Positions 10,039-18,952 of a DNA stretch of 64,000 bases are shown piece by piece (the first letter of the stretch is position 1; every line of letters begins with the position of its first letter). This stretch comes from Parashewanella curva. GTDB taxonomy: Bacteria; Pseudomonadota; Gammaproteobacteria; Enterobacterales; Shewanellaceae. The DNA is taken from contig NZ_ML014754.1 of the NCBI RefSeq assembly GCF_003675895.1, positions 55,288 through 119,287 of the forward strand, written 5' to 3'. A model generated the notes under the pieces. That model saw nothing but the letters and a program-made list of their open reading frames with translations, had not been told where the DNA came from and ran no database searches. Both the position numbers and the translations under genes were made by a program.

Positions 10039-11250
10039 TTAATGGCCAAATATCTCTTCAAACAATCTTTCATCAAAGTCATCATGTTGCCATCGCCTAG
10101 GTTGCAATCGTTGCCCTAAAACCTTATTCATCACTTTGACAGTGGTATAACTCTGTGTTTGTTTTTCTAGCTCATTGATTCTTTTAACAAGATCACTAGC
10201 ATGTAGCTTAAGATTAGCAATCCCTTTTTTGGTGTTGCTTTCGGAAAACCTAAACCACACCATAGTTTGTGGTGTCGAAGGGCGATCGAGATCGTGATAT
10301 TCTTCCTCTAACCACTCAACTTTTTGTTTTAACGACTCAATCATGGCATCCAAAGCAGGTTTAGATAAATTCAATTCGAAATTGGGCAGCCATTGCTGCG
10401 CCATCATCAATAACTGATGGATGTCATTTTCTTTTTTCGCTTTAGAGAGTTGCTGCATTAACTCATGCTTTTGCAATTTTTGGGTGCCGTCTTTTTCTTT
10501 ATCAGGATGCAACAAGGTCGCCAACTTCTTGTAGAGCTTATTTAAATCTGAATGTTTGAGTACATGATCCGCATCGACAGGACGTTTGATAGTTTCAGCT
10601 TCTTGGGTAAATTCATCATCAAAAAACATCGTTTCAACATTATCATCGATATCTGCATGCTCCTCAGAAATACCCTCTTCTTCCATTTTTTCGTCAGATG
10701 CGAGCTTTTCTTGTAACAATGCGTTCATAAAATCACTTACTAACTCTGGCTGCATCAGCACGGCTTTTAGCTCGTTATCATCATGCTCGATATCCATTTC
10801 GAATACCGATGACAACATCTGTCTAAACTCATCAATAAGTTCATCATCCACCTCTTTTAAGGCTTTAAGCTCTGTATATTGTGCTGCCATCCATGCTTGC
10901 CTTAAAGCTTGTGTGCTGGTTTTGTTAAATGGATTCGCTTCGATATTTTCAATCTCATCTTCAATCCAATTTAACAAGGCTTCTCTTTTTTGACCCTTAA
11001 TGCTTTTTCGAGATGTAAAACTGAGTAATTTTTCAGTTTGCTGATAAACTGCACGACACATCGACTCTTCAGCAGATTCAATAATCGCTTTCGCTTCAAG
11101 GTAAAATTTTTCAATTTTAACGAGCTTGGATTTATTGCGTTGTTCAAGACGTTCAATTTTTTTCTGAAGTTCAATAAGTTTTGATAACCGACTATTATTT
11201 TTTTTATTTTTTGATGCAGGAGAAATGTCGCTAACGCAAAGTTGAGTCAT
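10039..11250 (-). CDS. J-domain-containing protein
   Basis: The roughly 403-aa protein is rich in charged coiled-coil segments. Toward the middle is a J-domain with the HPD signature (LYKKLATLLHPDKEKDG), the part that stimulates Hsp70 ATPase; the rest shows no DnaJ zinc finger, so it is a specialised co-chaperone or adaptor, not DnaJ. An acidic stretch (EEEGISEEHADIDDNVETM) precedes the J-domain. The start is uncertain: ATG codons at 11304, 11265 and 11250 and a TTG at 11367 are in frame and none has a good ribosome-binding site; 11250 gives the most globular-looking N-terminus. Followed after 30 bp by the unknown 578-aa gene. Confidence 0.75.
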   Translation of the reverse strand: MTQLCVSDISPASKNKKNNSRLSKLIELQKKIERLEQRNKSKLVKIEKFYLEAKAIIESAEESMCRAVYQQTEKLLSFTSRKSIKGQKREALLNWIEDEIENIEANPFNKTSTQALRQAWMAAQYTELKALKEVDDELIDEFRQMLSSVFEMDIEHDDNELKAVLMQPELVSDFMNALLQEKLASDEKMEEEGISEEHADIDDNVETMFFDDEFTQEAETIKRPVDADHVLKHSDLNKLYKKLATLLHPDKEKDGTQKLQKHELMQQLSKAKKENDIHQLLMMAQQWLPNFELNLSKPALDAMIESLKQKVEWLEEEYHDLDRPSTPQTMVWFRFSESNTKKGIANLKLHASDLVKRINELEKQTQSYTTVKVMNKVLGQRLQPRRWQHDDFDERLFEEIFGH

Positions 11251-11363
11251 AAGAAAGTACGTCATTGAAATTTTAAGAGAACGAAGTATAAGCTTGGTAA
11301 TCATGACTTTCAATAAGTTATAGCAATTGACATCATTACTATTCAGGTTTAATAATGATTCTG

Positions 11364-12719
11364 TCAATTCATTATGTTTGGCACCTCACATGCCAATTCA
11401 ATATCCACATTACTCAGTACTTCCAACAAGCGTTCTTTCAACTTCAATTGCGATTTAGGCTCACCATGAATGAGACGCACTTTCTTCAACCCATCAATTT
11501 TACTTACAAAATCAGTCAACTCATTTGCGTCCGCATGAGCAGAATAACCATTCAACTTGTGAATTTGAGCTTTCACCTCAACAGACTCATCATTAAACTC
11601 GACTATCGGTCGTCCCTTAAACAAGTCTCTACCTGGCGTACCTTTGGCTTGATAACCGACTAATAACACATCAGTACGTTCATCAGCTAACAACGCTTTC
11701 ATATAATCGACTATTCGACCACCTGTTAGCATTCCACTTGCAGCAATTACAATCACAGGTTCTGCCGAATGTTTAATACGATTAACCAAAGCGAGATGCT
11801 TTTTATGTGAGTTAATAGTTACCAACTGTTCAAAATCTAATGGATGACGGCCATTGATAATTTTCTCTTTAGCCTCTTTACTCCAAAGCGACCTAAACTC
11901 TCGATAACTTTCAGTAAATTTATTCGCTAATGGTGAATCCAGCACCACAGGAATACGAGCAACTTCACTTTTGGGCAGCTCATATATCAATTGCTCTAAA
12001 TCAAATAATAATTCTTGGGTTCGACCGATGCTAAAAGCGGGAATTAAAATAGCACCACCATCTTGCAATGACTTTTCTAAGACCTGCTTTAAGCGCACAC
12101 GACGAGAAGCAATATCTTCATGCACTTTACTACCATAAGTGCTTTCAATCACTAACCAGTCAGCAAATTTGGGAGGTATAGGATCTGGAAGTAACGGTGT
12201 ATTCGAAGGACCTAAATCACCACTAAACACGCCCACTTCACCATTAGGAAGAAAGCATTCAACATAAGCAGAACCTAGAATATGCCCAGCTTGTTGAAAG
12301 CGAATAGAAAAAGGAAGATCTGAATTTAAAGGAACGACTTGTTTAACATTATAATTAACAGGTACGATTTGCTTGCTAAGAAGAGGCTTAATCGCATCAA
12401 ACATGCGACGAGAAGAGAAATGAACTTTTAACGCATCTTCAAGCACAATCGGCAACAATGCCGCACTAGCTTGAGTGCAATAAATAGGGCCACGAAATCC
12501 CGCAGCCAATAACCAAGGTATGCGACCAATATGATCCACATGACAATGAGTCACTACCAAGGCTTTAATATTAGAAACATCAAACTCAATCGTTAAATCA
12601 CGGCTTTCATTCCCTTGAAATAAACCGCAATCAATTAACACTGAGCATGAAAAGTCGAGAACTAACTCATGACATGAGCCAGTAACGCCATCCTTAGCAC
12701 CATGATGAATCACATCCAT
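11364..12719 (-). CDS. MBL-fold beta-CASP hydrolase, predicted RNA-processing nuclease
   Basis: The 451-aa protein has the metallo-beta-lactamase motif THCHVDHIGR (about residues 57-66), further metal ligands in QAGHILGSAYV and FSGDLG, the beta-CASP segment with PAFSIGRTQELLFDLEQL, and a C-terminal IHKLNGYSAHADANEL and LIHGEP. This is the layout of the CPSF73/YSH1-like group, whose members act as RNA exo- or endonucleases. It reads in the same direction as the J-domain gene downstream and may be the first gene of that group. The upstream neighbour is galE, with a REP-like palindrome in the gap. Confidence 0.9.
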   Translation of the reverse strand: MDVIHHGAKDGVTGSCHELVLDFSCSVLIDCGLFQGNESRDLTIEFDVSNIKALVVTHCHVDHIGRIPWLLAAGFRGPIYCTQASAALLPIVLEDALKVHFSSRRMFDAIKPLLSKQIVPVNYNVKQVVPLNSDLPFSIRFQQAGHILGSAYVECFLPNGEVGVFSGDLGPSNTPLLPDPIPPKFADWLVIESTYGSKVHEDIASRRVRLKQVLEKSLQDGGAILIPAFSIGRTQELLFDLEQLIYELPKSEVARIPVVLDSPLANKFTESYREFRSLWSKEAKEKIINGRHPLDFEQLVTINSHKKHLALVNRIKHSAEPVIVIAASGMLTGGRIVDYMKALLADERTDVLLVGYQAKGTPGRDLFKGRPIVEFNDESVEVKAQIHKLNGYSAHADANELTDFVSKIDGLKKVRLIHGEPKSQLKLKERLLEVLSNVDIELACEVPNIMN

Positions 12720-12826
12720 AATTCACCTCGTTTACTTAAAATGTTTAAATTCGTAAAATGATTTCACGCACATAAGCAACATATTCTACACTAAGTTCAT
12801 TACCACTTAGGTTAGCTAAATAAACC

Positions 12827-12857
12827 GTCGCTCCTGTGAAAGCAGGAGTCTAGTGAC
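12827..12857. repeat. REP-like palindrome
   Basis: GTCGCTCCTGTGAAAGCAGG followed by AGTCTAGTGAC is one member of a family of short palindromes of the type GTCaN-CCTGCGaaaGCAGG-atCcagaGaC. Related copies are at 15813-15846, 31048-31150 and 49304-49401, always between genes. Confidence 0.7.
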
Positions 12858-12909
12858 TTTGATTCTGCATAATACAAAATCCAATGCCTTTCATGCAAAA
12901 TAAAGTACT

Positions 12910-12936
12910 CTACTCCCAAAAAAAGCAGAGTAGCTT
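12910..12936 (-). terminator. Possible terminator after galE
   Basis: Immediately after the galE stop, the minus strand can form a CTACTC/GAGTAG stem with a T-rich loop. The U-tract after the stem is poor, so this is a weak call for the end of the polysaccharide operon. Confidence 0.35.
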
Positions 12937-13950
12937 TTACCCCTCATACCCATTCGGATTCATTGACTGCCAACGCCAAGTATCTTCAACCATCTCATCT
13001 AAAGTATGTTTAGCTTTCCAGCCTAGAACTTCTTCAGCATGACTTGGGTCAGCCCAACACTCAGCAATATCACCAGCTCGTCTTGCCATTACTTCATAAG
13101 GCACTGGCTTGTTAGATGCTTTTTCAAACGCCGCTACCATTTCAAGTACGCTTTGCCCTTGCCCTGTACCTAAATTGAAAATGTGTAACCCTGACTTTTT
13201 GCCCACTTTATTTACCGCAGCAATATGGCCATCAGCCAGATCGACAACATGAATATAATCTCGCACCCCAGTTCCATCAGGCGTTGGGTAATCATTACCG
13301 AACACACCCAATTTCTCACGACGTCCTACAGCAACTTGGGCAACAAAAGGTAAAAGGTTATTCGGAATACCTTGCGGGTCTTCGCCCAACATTCCTGATT
13401 TATGCGCACCAACGGGATTAAAATAACGAAGTAAAGTAATACTCCATTCAGAGTTCGCCTTTTTAAAATCCGTTAAACATTCTTCCACCATCAGCTTGCT
13501 GCGCCCATAAGGGTTGGTAGCCGAAGTAGGAAAGTTCTCTCGAATCGGAACAGAATCAGGATCGCCATAAACCGTTGCAGAGGAGCTAAAGACTAACTGC
13601 TTAACACCAGCCTTATCCATCGCTTGCACGAGGTTTAACGTGCCAGATACATTGTTGTCATAATACATCAAGGGTTTTGCGACAGACTCACCCACCGCCT
13701 TGAAACCAGCAAAATGAATCACACCTTCAATATCATGTTCAGCAAAAATTTTTTCTAATATGTGGCTATCACGAATATCACCCTCATAAAATTCAGGTTT
13801 ACTACCCGTCACTGCTTTTATTCTATCAAGAACTAGCTCTTTGCTGTTATATAAGTTATCCAAAATAATCGGCGTAATGCCCGCCTCGATCATTTGGATA
13901 CAAGTGTGGCTACCAATATAACCAGTGCCACCTGTTACTAAAATTTTCAA
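12937..13950 (-). CDS. galE: UDP-glucose 4-epimerase
   Basis: GalE interconverts UDP-glucose and UDP-galactose. The 337-aa protein has the Rossmann motif GGTGYIGSH, the SSSATVYG serine motif and the YGRSKLMVE catalytic Tyr-Lys pair, and the length expected for GalE. The start is a TTG at 13950: it gives the canonical MKILVTGGTGYIGS N-terminus and lies five bases from a GAGGT ribosome-binding site, while the upstream ATGs add a 14-residue tail with no support. It is the last gene of the polysaccharide operon, separated from galU by two HEPN/MNT modules. Confidence 0.95.
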   Translation of the reverse strand: MKILVTGGTGYIGSHTCIQMIEAGITPIILDNLYNSKELVLDRIKAVTGSKPEFYEGDIRDSHILEKIFAEHDIEGVIHFAGFKAVGESVAKPLMYYDNNVSGTLNLVQAMDKAGVKQLVFSSSATVYGDPDSVPIRENFPTSATNPYGRSKLMVEECLTDFKKANSEWSITLLRYFNPVGAHKSGMLGEDPQGIPNNLLPFVAQVAVGRREKLGVFGNDYPTPDGTGVRDYIHVVDLADGHIAAVNKVGKKSGLHIFNLGTGQGQSVLEMVAAFEKASNKPVPYEVMARRAGDIAECWADPSHAEEVLGWKAKHTLDEMVEDTWRWQSMNPNGYEG

Positions 13951-14082
13951 GATAACCTCAGATTTCAAAAAACGCTTCATGTAATATGGCACTAACCAAA
14001 AATCAATTTAGCGAAGAAACGCCTTCTATGCGTTAGTGAATGATAAAAATTTGTAATACTACCCTCAAGGTAAATACTGTAA

Positions 14083-14478
14083 TCATCTGATTTCGATAAT
14101 AAAGTCTTCAAAATCAGACAGGTCATTTTCTATGACATTAATGACAATATCTAAATTTAATGACTGATATTCATGCACCGCAATATTTCTTAATCCGACC
14201 ATACGCTGCATTTTTTCAGACAATTCAGGAGAAAGGTGTGATGACTTTTCTAAAATGGAGAAACTATCTCTACTTGACTGAGGCACTGATAACTTATGCG
14301 TTTTTATAACCACATTAGCCATATCAATTGAAGCTTCACAAGCTCGTTGTAAGTTCAAAATAACACTATCTTGGCGAGTAAAATCCAATCTAAAATTGTC
14401 GGATTCTCGGTAGACTTCATTAATCCTGCTAATGCAACGCCTAATTATTGAAGCTTTATCCATTAGTATATCATTCAT
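14083..14478 (-). CDS. hepT: HepT-like HEPN ribonuclease toxin (DUF86)
   Basis: The 131-aa all-helical protein carries the HEPN active-site motif R-X4-H-X-Y as RNIAVHEY (R97, H102, Y104). In the Shewanella oneidensis HepT/MntA pair, HepT is an RNase and the tyrosine of this motif is polyadenylated by MntA, which silences it; the motif spacing here is the same. Its gene follows mntA with a 5-bp gap and a ribosome-binding AGGA overlapping the mntA stop. Its role here is a type VII toxin or phage-defence function inside a polysaccharide operon, by family analogy. Confidence 0.9.
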   Translation of the reverse strand: MNDILMDKASIIRRCISRINEVYRESDNFRLDFTRQDSVILNLQRACEASIDMANVVIKTHKLSVPQSSRDSFSILEKSSHLSPELSEKMQRMVGLRNIAVHEYQSLNLDIVINVIENDLSDFEDFIIEIR

Positions 14479-14483
14479 TCAAT

Positions 14484-14870
14484 TCATCCTAAATAAAAGC
14501 TATCTACAATCAATTTCCTCTCTTCTTGTAAGCGCTGATACATTGACATTGTCTTGAGATTGAACCTAAAATCATCCGGTTCAGACCCATAAAGCAACTC
14601 ACCAGTTTGAGTAACTTGCATAGCAAGAACCGTAGAGCAAGATGTTAAATCGATGAGATCGACATCTCGACCAAACTGAATGGCTAAATCCTGAGCGCAA
14701 TTCCACAGCATCAATTTATCAACAGGTTCATTGCACAACACAGCAATGTCTATATCGCTCGAATATCTGTCTGAGCCGTTGGACATTGAACCAAATAAAT
14801 AAATTAACTTCACGTTATCTAACGTAGAAGTAAGGTGCTTCACGATGATTGGTTTGAAGTTCCGATTCAT
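14484..14870 (-). CDS. mntA: MntA-like nucleotidyltransferase antitoxin
   Basis: The 128-aa protein has the minimal nucleotidyltransferase signature GS-X10-DXD (G27-S28 ... D39-I-D41, in LFGSMSNGSDRYSSDIDIAV). In the characterised family it transfers AMP units to the HepT tyrosine and so neutralises the toxin. It lies just upstream of the HepT gene, antitoxin first, the usual order. The GSX10DXD motif is complete, so the enzyme should be active. Confidence 0.9.
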   Translation of the reverse strand: MNRNFKPIIVKHLTSTLDNVKLIYLFGSMSNGSDRYSSDIDIAVLCNEPVDKLMLWNCAQDLAIQFGRDVDLIDLTSCSTVLAMQVTQTGELLYGSEPDDFRFNLKTMSMYQRLQEERKLIVDSFYLG

Positions 14871-14916
14871 TTTAAATAATACAATTCATGTAATGAATAA
14901 AGCATACATTGATACC

Positions 14917-14949
14917 TTAAGCTGTGCCAGCAATCACTAAAATCTTCAA
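14917..14949 (-). pseudogene. Vestigial start of a nucleotide-sugar enzyme gene
   Basis: On the minus strand a TTG-led frame reads MKILVIAGTA and then stops. Its DNA resembles the first 30 or so bases of galE (TTG start, MKILVTGGTG) 1 kb downstream. It overlaps the end of the second nucleotidyltransferase gene. I read it as a leftover galE-type 5' end, perhaps from insertion of the mntA-hepT module. The call rests on a short match. Confidence 0.35.
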
Positions 14950-15251
14950 TTTGATAAAACCTTAACTCCCTCATTCTCTATTTGAGCAAGAAGTTTTTCA
15001 TTAGTAATTTTTTCTTTAATCACAATATCGACACGATAAGGAAACGTGCTAAGCTCAAAAATTTCCTTTAGATCAGAAACATCTTTTTCAGATAAACCTG
15101 AACCTGTAAGGGCAATATCAAGATCTGAACCGTCTTTAAATGAATTTGTAGCACGAGACCCAAAAAACCATGCAGATTCAATCCTTGAATTATCAGATAA
15201 AGAAGAAATAACAAAACTCAATTGAGAATGTGTAAGACCGAAGTCGTTCAT
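14946..15251 (-). CDS. Minimal nucleotidyltransferase (HI0073-like)
   Basis: The 101-aa protein contains a complete GS-X10-DXD motif (G31-S32 ... D43-L-D45, in FFGSRATNSFKDGSDLDIAL). It overlaps by 4 bp (ATGA) the gene upstream, which encodes its probable HEPN-type partner, so the two are translationally coupled. It belongs to the other MNT/HEPN arrangement, where the helical partner comes first. By analogy it is an antitoxin-type AMP transferase; this subfamily is less well characterised than MntA. Confidence 0.88.
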   Translation of the reverse strand: MNDFGLTHSQLSFVISSLSDNSRIESAWFFGSRATNSFKDGSDLDIALTGSGLSEKDVSDLKEIFELSTFPYRVDIVIKEKITNEKLLAQIENEGVKVLSN

Positions 15252-15655
15252 AATGTTCTTCTAGACAAGGTTTCAACCACACTTTCAAGCACCGAAAAAT
15301 ACTCTTTTTTTATTATCTTCAAAGATTTTTCGGCTAGTTGCTTATCATAAGTATGGGTAAGTAAGTTTCGATTATTTAACGCACTGAGCAAGCATTCACA
15401 ATCTGAAGATGTAATAAGGCCTGCTTGAAGAGCTGTACGGATGACGCTTCTTGGGCTTGCTTCAGTGTAGCCTTCATATTCCAACAAGTCTTTTAGCGTC
15501 TTCCATGTTAATTCGAACGTCATTTCAAAAGTTTTAATAACACCAGTCAACTCTAAAGCGGAATACTGCTTCATTTGACAGGCATCACTTAAATTATCAA
15601 AAGATAGCTTAAGATTACTAAATCGCAGTTTAAACCTTTCAAATTTATCAACCAT
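15248..15655 (-). CDS. HEPN-family partner of the nucleotidyltransferase (HI0074-like)
   Basis: The 135-aa helical protein has the family block FEMTFELTWKTLKDLL and a HEPN motif R-X4-H-X-Y as RNLLTHTY (R96, H101, Y103). HI0074-type proteins were first called substrate-binding subunits of nucleotidyltransferases; the intact HEPN motif suggests a ribonuclease toxin. It is the first gene of the second module, followed by its nucleotidyltransferase with a 4-bp overlap. Confidence 0.88.
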   Translation of the reverse strand: MVDKFERFKLRFSNLKLSFDNLSDACQMKQYSALELTGVIKTFEMTFELTWKTLKDLLEYEGYTEASPRSVIRTALQAGLITSSDCECLLSALNNRNLLTHTYDKQLAEKSLKIIKKEYFSVLESVVETLSRRTL

Positions 15656-15812
15656 GTCATTACTCTTTGAATAACCGAATTTTAATAAAGTGTATTACAT
15701 TGATAAAAAACGAACAACAAGCCATAGACCACAGAAAAACTCGAATTTAAATTCAGAGATTACCGATAACTACATTCGGGAATGGCAGGTTGATGCGCAT
15801 CACTCACCTTAT

Positions 15813-15846
15813 GTCGTCATGCCCGAGTAGTCGGGCATCCAGAGTC
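15813..15846. repeat. REP-like palindrome
   Basis: GTCGTCATGCCCGAGTAGTC then GGGCATCCAGAGTC is an intergenic palindrome of the same general type as those at 12827, 31048 and 49304. It lies between galU and the HEPN/MNT genes. Confidence 0.7.
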
Positions 15847-15862
15847 TTTGCCCTTAACTTAT

Positions 15863-16753
15863 CTAAACACGAGAATCTAATAACTTCTTAAGTTCTTCTT
15901 TAAACTGCTCACTCAATTTATCATCATTCAAAGCATATTCAGCAAATGCCAAAGCGTATCCTAGCTTATCACCACAATCGTGTGACTTGCCTGACATATG
16001 GAAAGCTTCAACGGTTTCTTGCTCGATTAGCATGTCAATAGCATCTGTAAGTTGAATCTCATCACCCGCACCTACAGGAGTTTTTTCGAGTAACGGCCAA
16101 ATATTAGCAGACAACACATAGCGGCCAACAACTGCAAGGTTAGATGGTGCATCTTCAACAGCTGGTTTTTCAACCATGCTATTAATTTTTGCAGATTCAC
16201 CATCACATAGTCCTACACCATTACAATCTGCAATGCCGTATTTATTGACTTCACTTTCAGGCACGGGAGCAACCATTATTTGACTTGCTTGAGTTTCTTT
16301 AAAGCGAGCCTTCATTGCCGCTAAGTTCATTGTGCTTTGATTAGCGGTATGTTCGTCAAGGATCACATCAGGTAAAACAACCATAAACGGGTTATCACCG
16401 ATACATGGTTTTGCACACAATACTGCATGTCCAAGCCCTTTAGCTTCCCCTTGCCTAACATGCATAATAGTTACATCTCTAGGGCAAATTGAGCGAACTT
16501 CTTCTAGAAGCTGACGCTTTACGCGCTTCTCAAGCGTAGATTCAAGCTCATAAGAAGTATCAAAATGGTTTTCGATGGCATTTTTACTTGAGTGGGTTAC
16601 TAAAACAATTTCTTTTATGCCGGCTGCAATACATTCATTTACAATATATTGAATTAATGGCTTATCCACCAAAGGTAACATTTCCTTTGGGATTGCTTTA
16701 GTTGCAGGCAACATTCTTGTGCCTAAACCTGCAACAGGAATAACTGCTTTCAT
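15863..16753 (-). CDS. galU: UTP--glucose-1-phosphate uridylyltransferase
   Basis: GalU makes UDP-glucose, the precursor for the ugd and galE products of this operon. The 296-aa protein begins [20 protein letters not shown], the nucleotidyltransferase signature, and has [15 protein letters not shown], the metal-binding PDVILDE region and MVEKP, all typical of bacterial GalU. It starts 12 bp after the epimerase stop. Spacing and direction place it in the polysaccharide operon. Confidence 0.97.
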   Translation of the reverse strand: MKAVIPVAGLGTRMLPATKAIPKEMLPLVDKPLIQYIVNECIAAGIKEIVLVTHSSKNAIENHFDTSYELESTLEKRVKRQLLEEVRSICPRDVTIMHVRQGEAKGLGHAVLCAKPCIGDNPFMVVLPDVILDEHTANQSTMNLAAMKARFKETQASQIMVAPVPESEVNKYGIADCNGVGLCDGESAKINSMVEKPAVEDAPSNLAVVGRYVLSANIWPLLEKTPVGAGDEIQLTDAIDMLIEQETVEAFHMSGKSHDCGDKLGYALAFAEYALNDDKLSEQFKEELKKLLDSRV

Positions 16754-16765
16754 TCTCTATCCTTT

Positions 16766-17767
16766 TTACTTGTAAAACCCTTTATACCATTTAACAAACT
16801 CCGCCACTCCCTCTTTAACAGAGACCTGCGGTTTATAACCTGTTGCCTCAAATAAGTCTTGTGTATCAGCATACGTTTGATATACATCCCCAGGTTGCAT
16901 TTCCCTGAAGTTCTTTTTTGCCTCGATACCAAGTTCTGATTCAACCGCTTTTACAAAATCCATCAAATTAATTGGTGAACCATGGCCAATATTATACACA
17001 GCATAAGGTGCCGAGCTGCTTGCTGGTGTGCCACTTTCTACTGTCCAGTTATCATTCCGCTTTGGAATAACGTCAGCGATACGTACCACCCCTTCAACAA
17101 TGTCATTTACGTGAGTGAAATCACGCCACATATCACCATTATTATTAATATCTATCACTTCACCGTTAAGGATTTTCTTTGTGAAGATAAATGGCGCCAT
17201 ATCTGGACGTCCCCATGAACCATAAACAGTAAAAAATCGAAGCCCTGTAGTCGGAATATCATACAAATGAGAATAACTATGTGACATCAGTTCATTTGCT
17301 TTTTTCGTCGCTGCGTACAGTGAAACGGGATGATCAACAGAATCTGTTGTAGCAAAAGGTACTTTACTGTTTAACCCATACACAGAACTTGATGACGCAT
17401 AAACTAAATGCTTAACATTATTATGACGGCACCCTTCTAAAATATTAAGATGACCTGTTAAGTTGGAATCTGCATAAGCATGGGGGTTTTGAAGCGAGTA
17501 ACGAACACCTGCTTGAGCCGCCAAATGAATAACAACATCAAAATTCTCCGATTTAAATAAACTCTCTACATCATTCCGATCAGAAATATCTAATTTCAAA
17601 AAGCGAAAATTTGTGTGTTCAATTCTTTCCAAACGAGCATGCTTCAAACTGACTTCATAATAGTCATTAAGGTTATCTATACCTACTACTTGATGGCCTT
17701 TTGAAATTAATCTTTCTACAACGGCACTACCGATAAAACCCGCTGCTCCTGTCACTAAATATTTCAT
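16766..17767 (-). CDS. NAD-dependent sugar epimerase, probably UDP-glucuronate 4-epimerase
   Basis: The 333-aa short-chain dehydrogenase has GAAGFIGSAV at the N-terminus, the SSSSVYG motif and the catalytic YAATKK. The sequence IDNLNDYYEVSLKHARLERI is characteristic of UDP-glucuronate 4-epimerases (GalE relatives that make UDP-galacturonate). It directly follows ugd, whose product would be its substrate; the ATG at 17767 lies two bases past the ugd stop. The exact substrate is inferred from context and sequence type. Confidence 0.88.
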   Translation of the reverse strand: MKYLVTGAAGFIGSAVVERLISKGHQVVGIDNLNDYYEVSLKHARLERIEHTNFRFLKLDISDRNDVESLFKSENFDVVIHLAAQAGVRYSLQNPHAYADSNLTGHLNILEGCRHNNVKHLVYASSSSVYGLNSKVPFATTDSVDHPVSLYAATKKANELMSHSYSHLYDIPTTGLRFFTVYGSWGRPDMAPFIFTKKILNGEVIDINNNGDMWRDFTHVNDIVEGVVRIADVIPKRNDNWTVESGTPASSSAPYAVYNIGHGSPINLMDFVKAVESELGIEAKKNFREMQPGDVYQTYADTQDLFEATGYKPQVSVKEGVAEFVKWYKGFYK

Positions 17768-17769
17768 AA

Positions 17770-18936
17770 TCAATCTGCTCCGAACAAATCCCTTGTATAA
17801 ACCTTAAATTCAACATCACTTATTTCATCGACCATACGATTGGCAACAATCACATCACAGCTAGATTTAAATTCATTGAGATCTTTGATCACTTTAGAAT
17901 TAAAAAACTCAGCATCATCAAGAACTGGCTCATACACAACAACTTCAATACCTTTCGCTTTTATACGCTTCATGATCCCCTGAATTGACGACGCTCTGAA
18001 ATTATCAGATCCTGATTTCATAATTAACCGATAAACACCTACTCTTTTCGGTGATTTTTTGATCACAGAATCGGCGATAAAATCTTTACGAGTAGTATTA
18101 GCATCAACGATGGCATTAATGATATTATTTGGAACATCACGATAATTAGCACGAAGCTGTTTCGTGTCTTTAGGTAAACAGTATCCACCGTAGCCAAACG
18201 AAGGATTATTGTAATGATTACCAATTCTCGGATCTAACCCAACACCTTCAATAATCTGCCTCGCATCAAGCCCATGAGATTCCGCATATGAATCCAGCTC
18301 ATTAAAGTAAGCAACACGCATAGCAAGATAAGTGTTAGAAAAAAGCTTAACGGCCTCAGCTTCAGTTGAATCGGTAAATAAAACAGGAATATCTTCTTTA
18401 ATAGCACCATCAGTCAGCATCGAGGCAAAAGTTTGTGCACGGTCACTTTTTTCACCAACAATAATACGAGAAGGATACAAATTATCATGCAGCGCCTTAC
18501 CTTCACGTAGAAACTCAGGTGAAAAAATAATACTATCGCAGCTAAACTTTTCTTTAACTTCCTTTGTAAACCCAACAGGAACAGTAGACTTAATGACCAT
18601 TACAGCGGTTGGGTTTATATCTAGAACATCTTTAATTACTGCTTCTACAGAGCTGGTATTAAAAAAGTTCGTCTCAGGATCATAATCTGTTGGTGTCGCT
18701 ATGATGACGAAGTCTGCATCCTGATAGGCAAGTTGTTTATTCGTAGTTGCTTTGAAATTTAAAGTATCATTACTAAGAAATTGTTCAATTTCAGTGTCAA
18801 CAATAGGAGAAACTCTGTTATTTAATAAATCGACTTTCTCTTGAATAATATCGAGTGCTACTACTTCGCTGTTTTGCGCTAATAAAAGCGCATTCGATAA
18901 CCCAACGTAACCAGTGCCAGCAACTGCAATTTTCAT
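17770..18936 (-). CDS. ugd: UDP-glucose 6-dehydrogenase (operon copy)
   Basis: A second 388-aa Ugd, collinear with the one at 2315-3481 and identical over long stretches including SPEFLREG and [14 protein letters not shown] (catalytic Cys near residue 253). It supplies UDP-glucuronate to the epimerase downstream and to polymer assembly. It is 16 bp after a glycosyltransferase gene and 2 bp before the epimerase start, so it is firmly part of the operon. Confidence 0.96.
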   Translation of the reverse strand: MKIAVAGTGYVGLSNALLLAQNSEVVALDIIQEKVDLLNNRVSPIVDTEIEQFLSNDTLNFKATTNKQLAYQDADFVIIATPTDYDPETNFFNTSSVEAVIKDVLDINPTAVMVIKSTVPVGFTKEVKEKFSCDSIIFSPEFLREGKALHDNLYPSRIIVGEKSDRAQTFASMLTDGAIKEDIPVLFTDSTEAEAVKLFSNTYLAMRVAYFNELDSYAESHGLDARQIIEGVGLDPRIGNHYNNPSFGYGGYCLPKDTKQLRANYRDVPNNIINAIVDANTTRKDFIADSVIKKSPKRVGVYRLIMKSGSDNFRASSIQGIMKRIKAKGIEVVVYEPVLDDAEFFNSKVIKDLNEFKSSCDVIVANRMVDEISDVEFKVYTRDLFGAD

Positions 18937-18952
18937 TTTTATACCTAAATAT

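Noticed and set aside
10586-10993. Plus-strand open frame, serine-rich
   Set aside because: It is the antisense shadow of acidic and lysine-rich codons in the J-domain gene; composition is low complexity and there is no ribosome-binding site.
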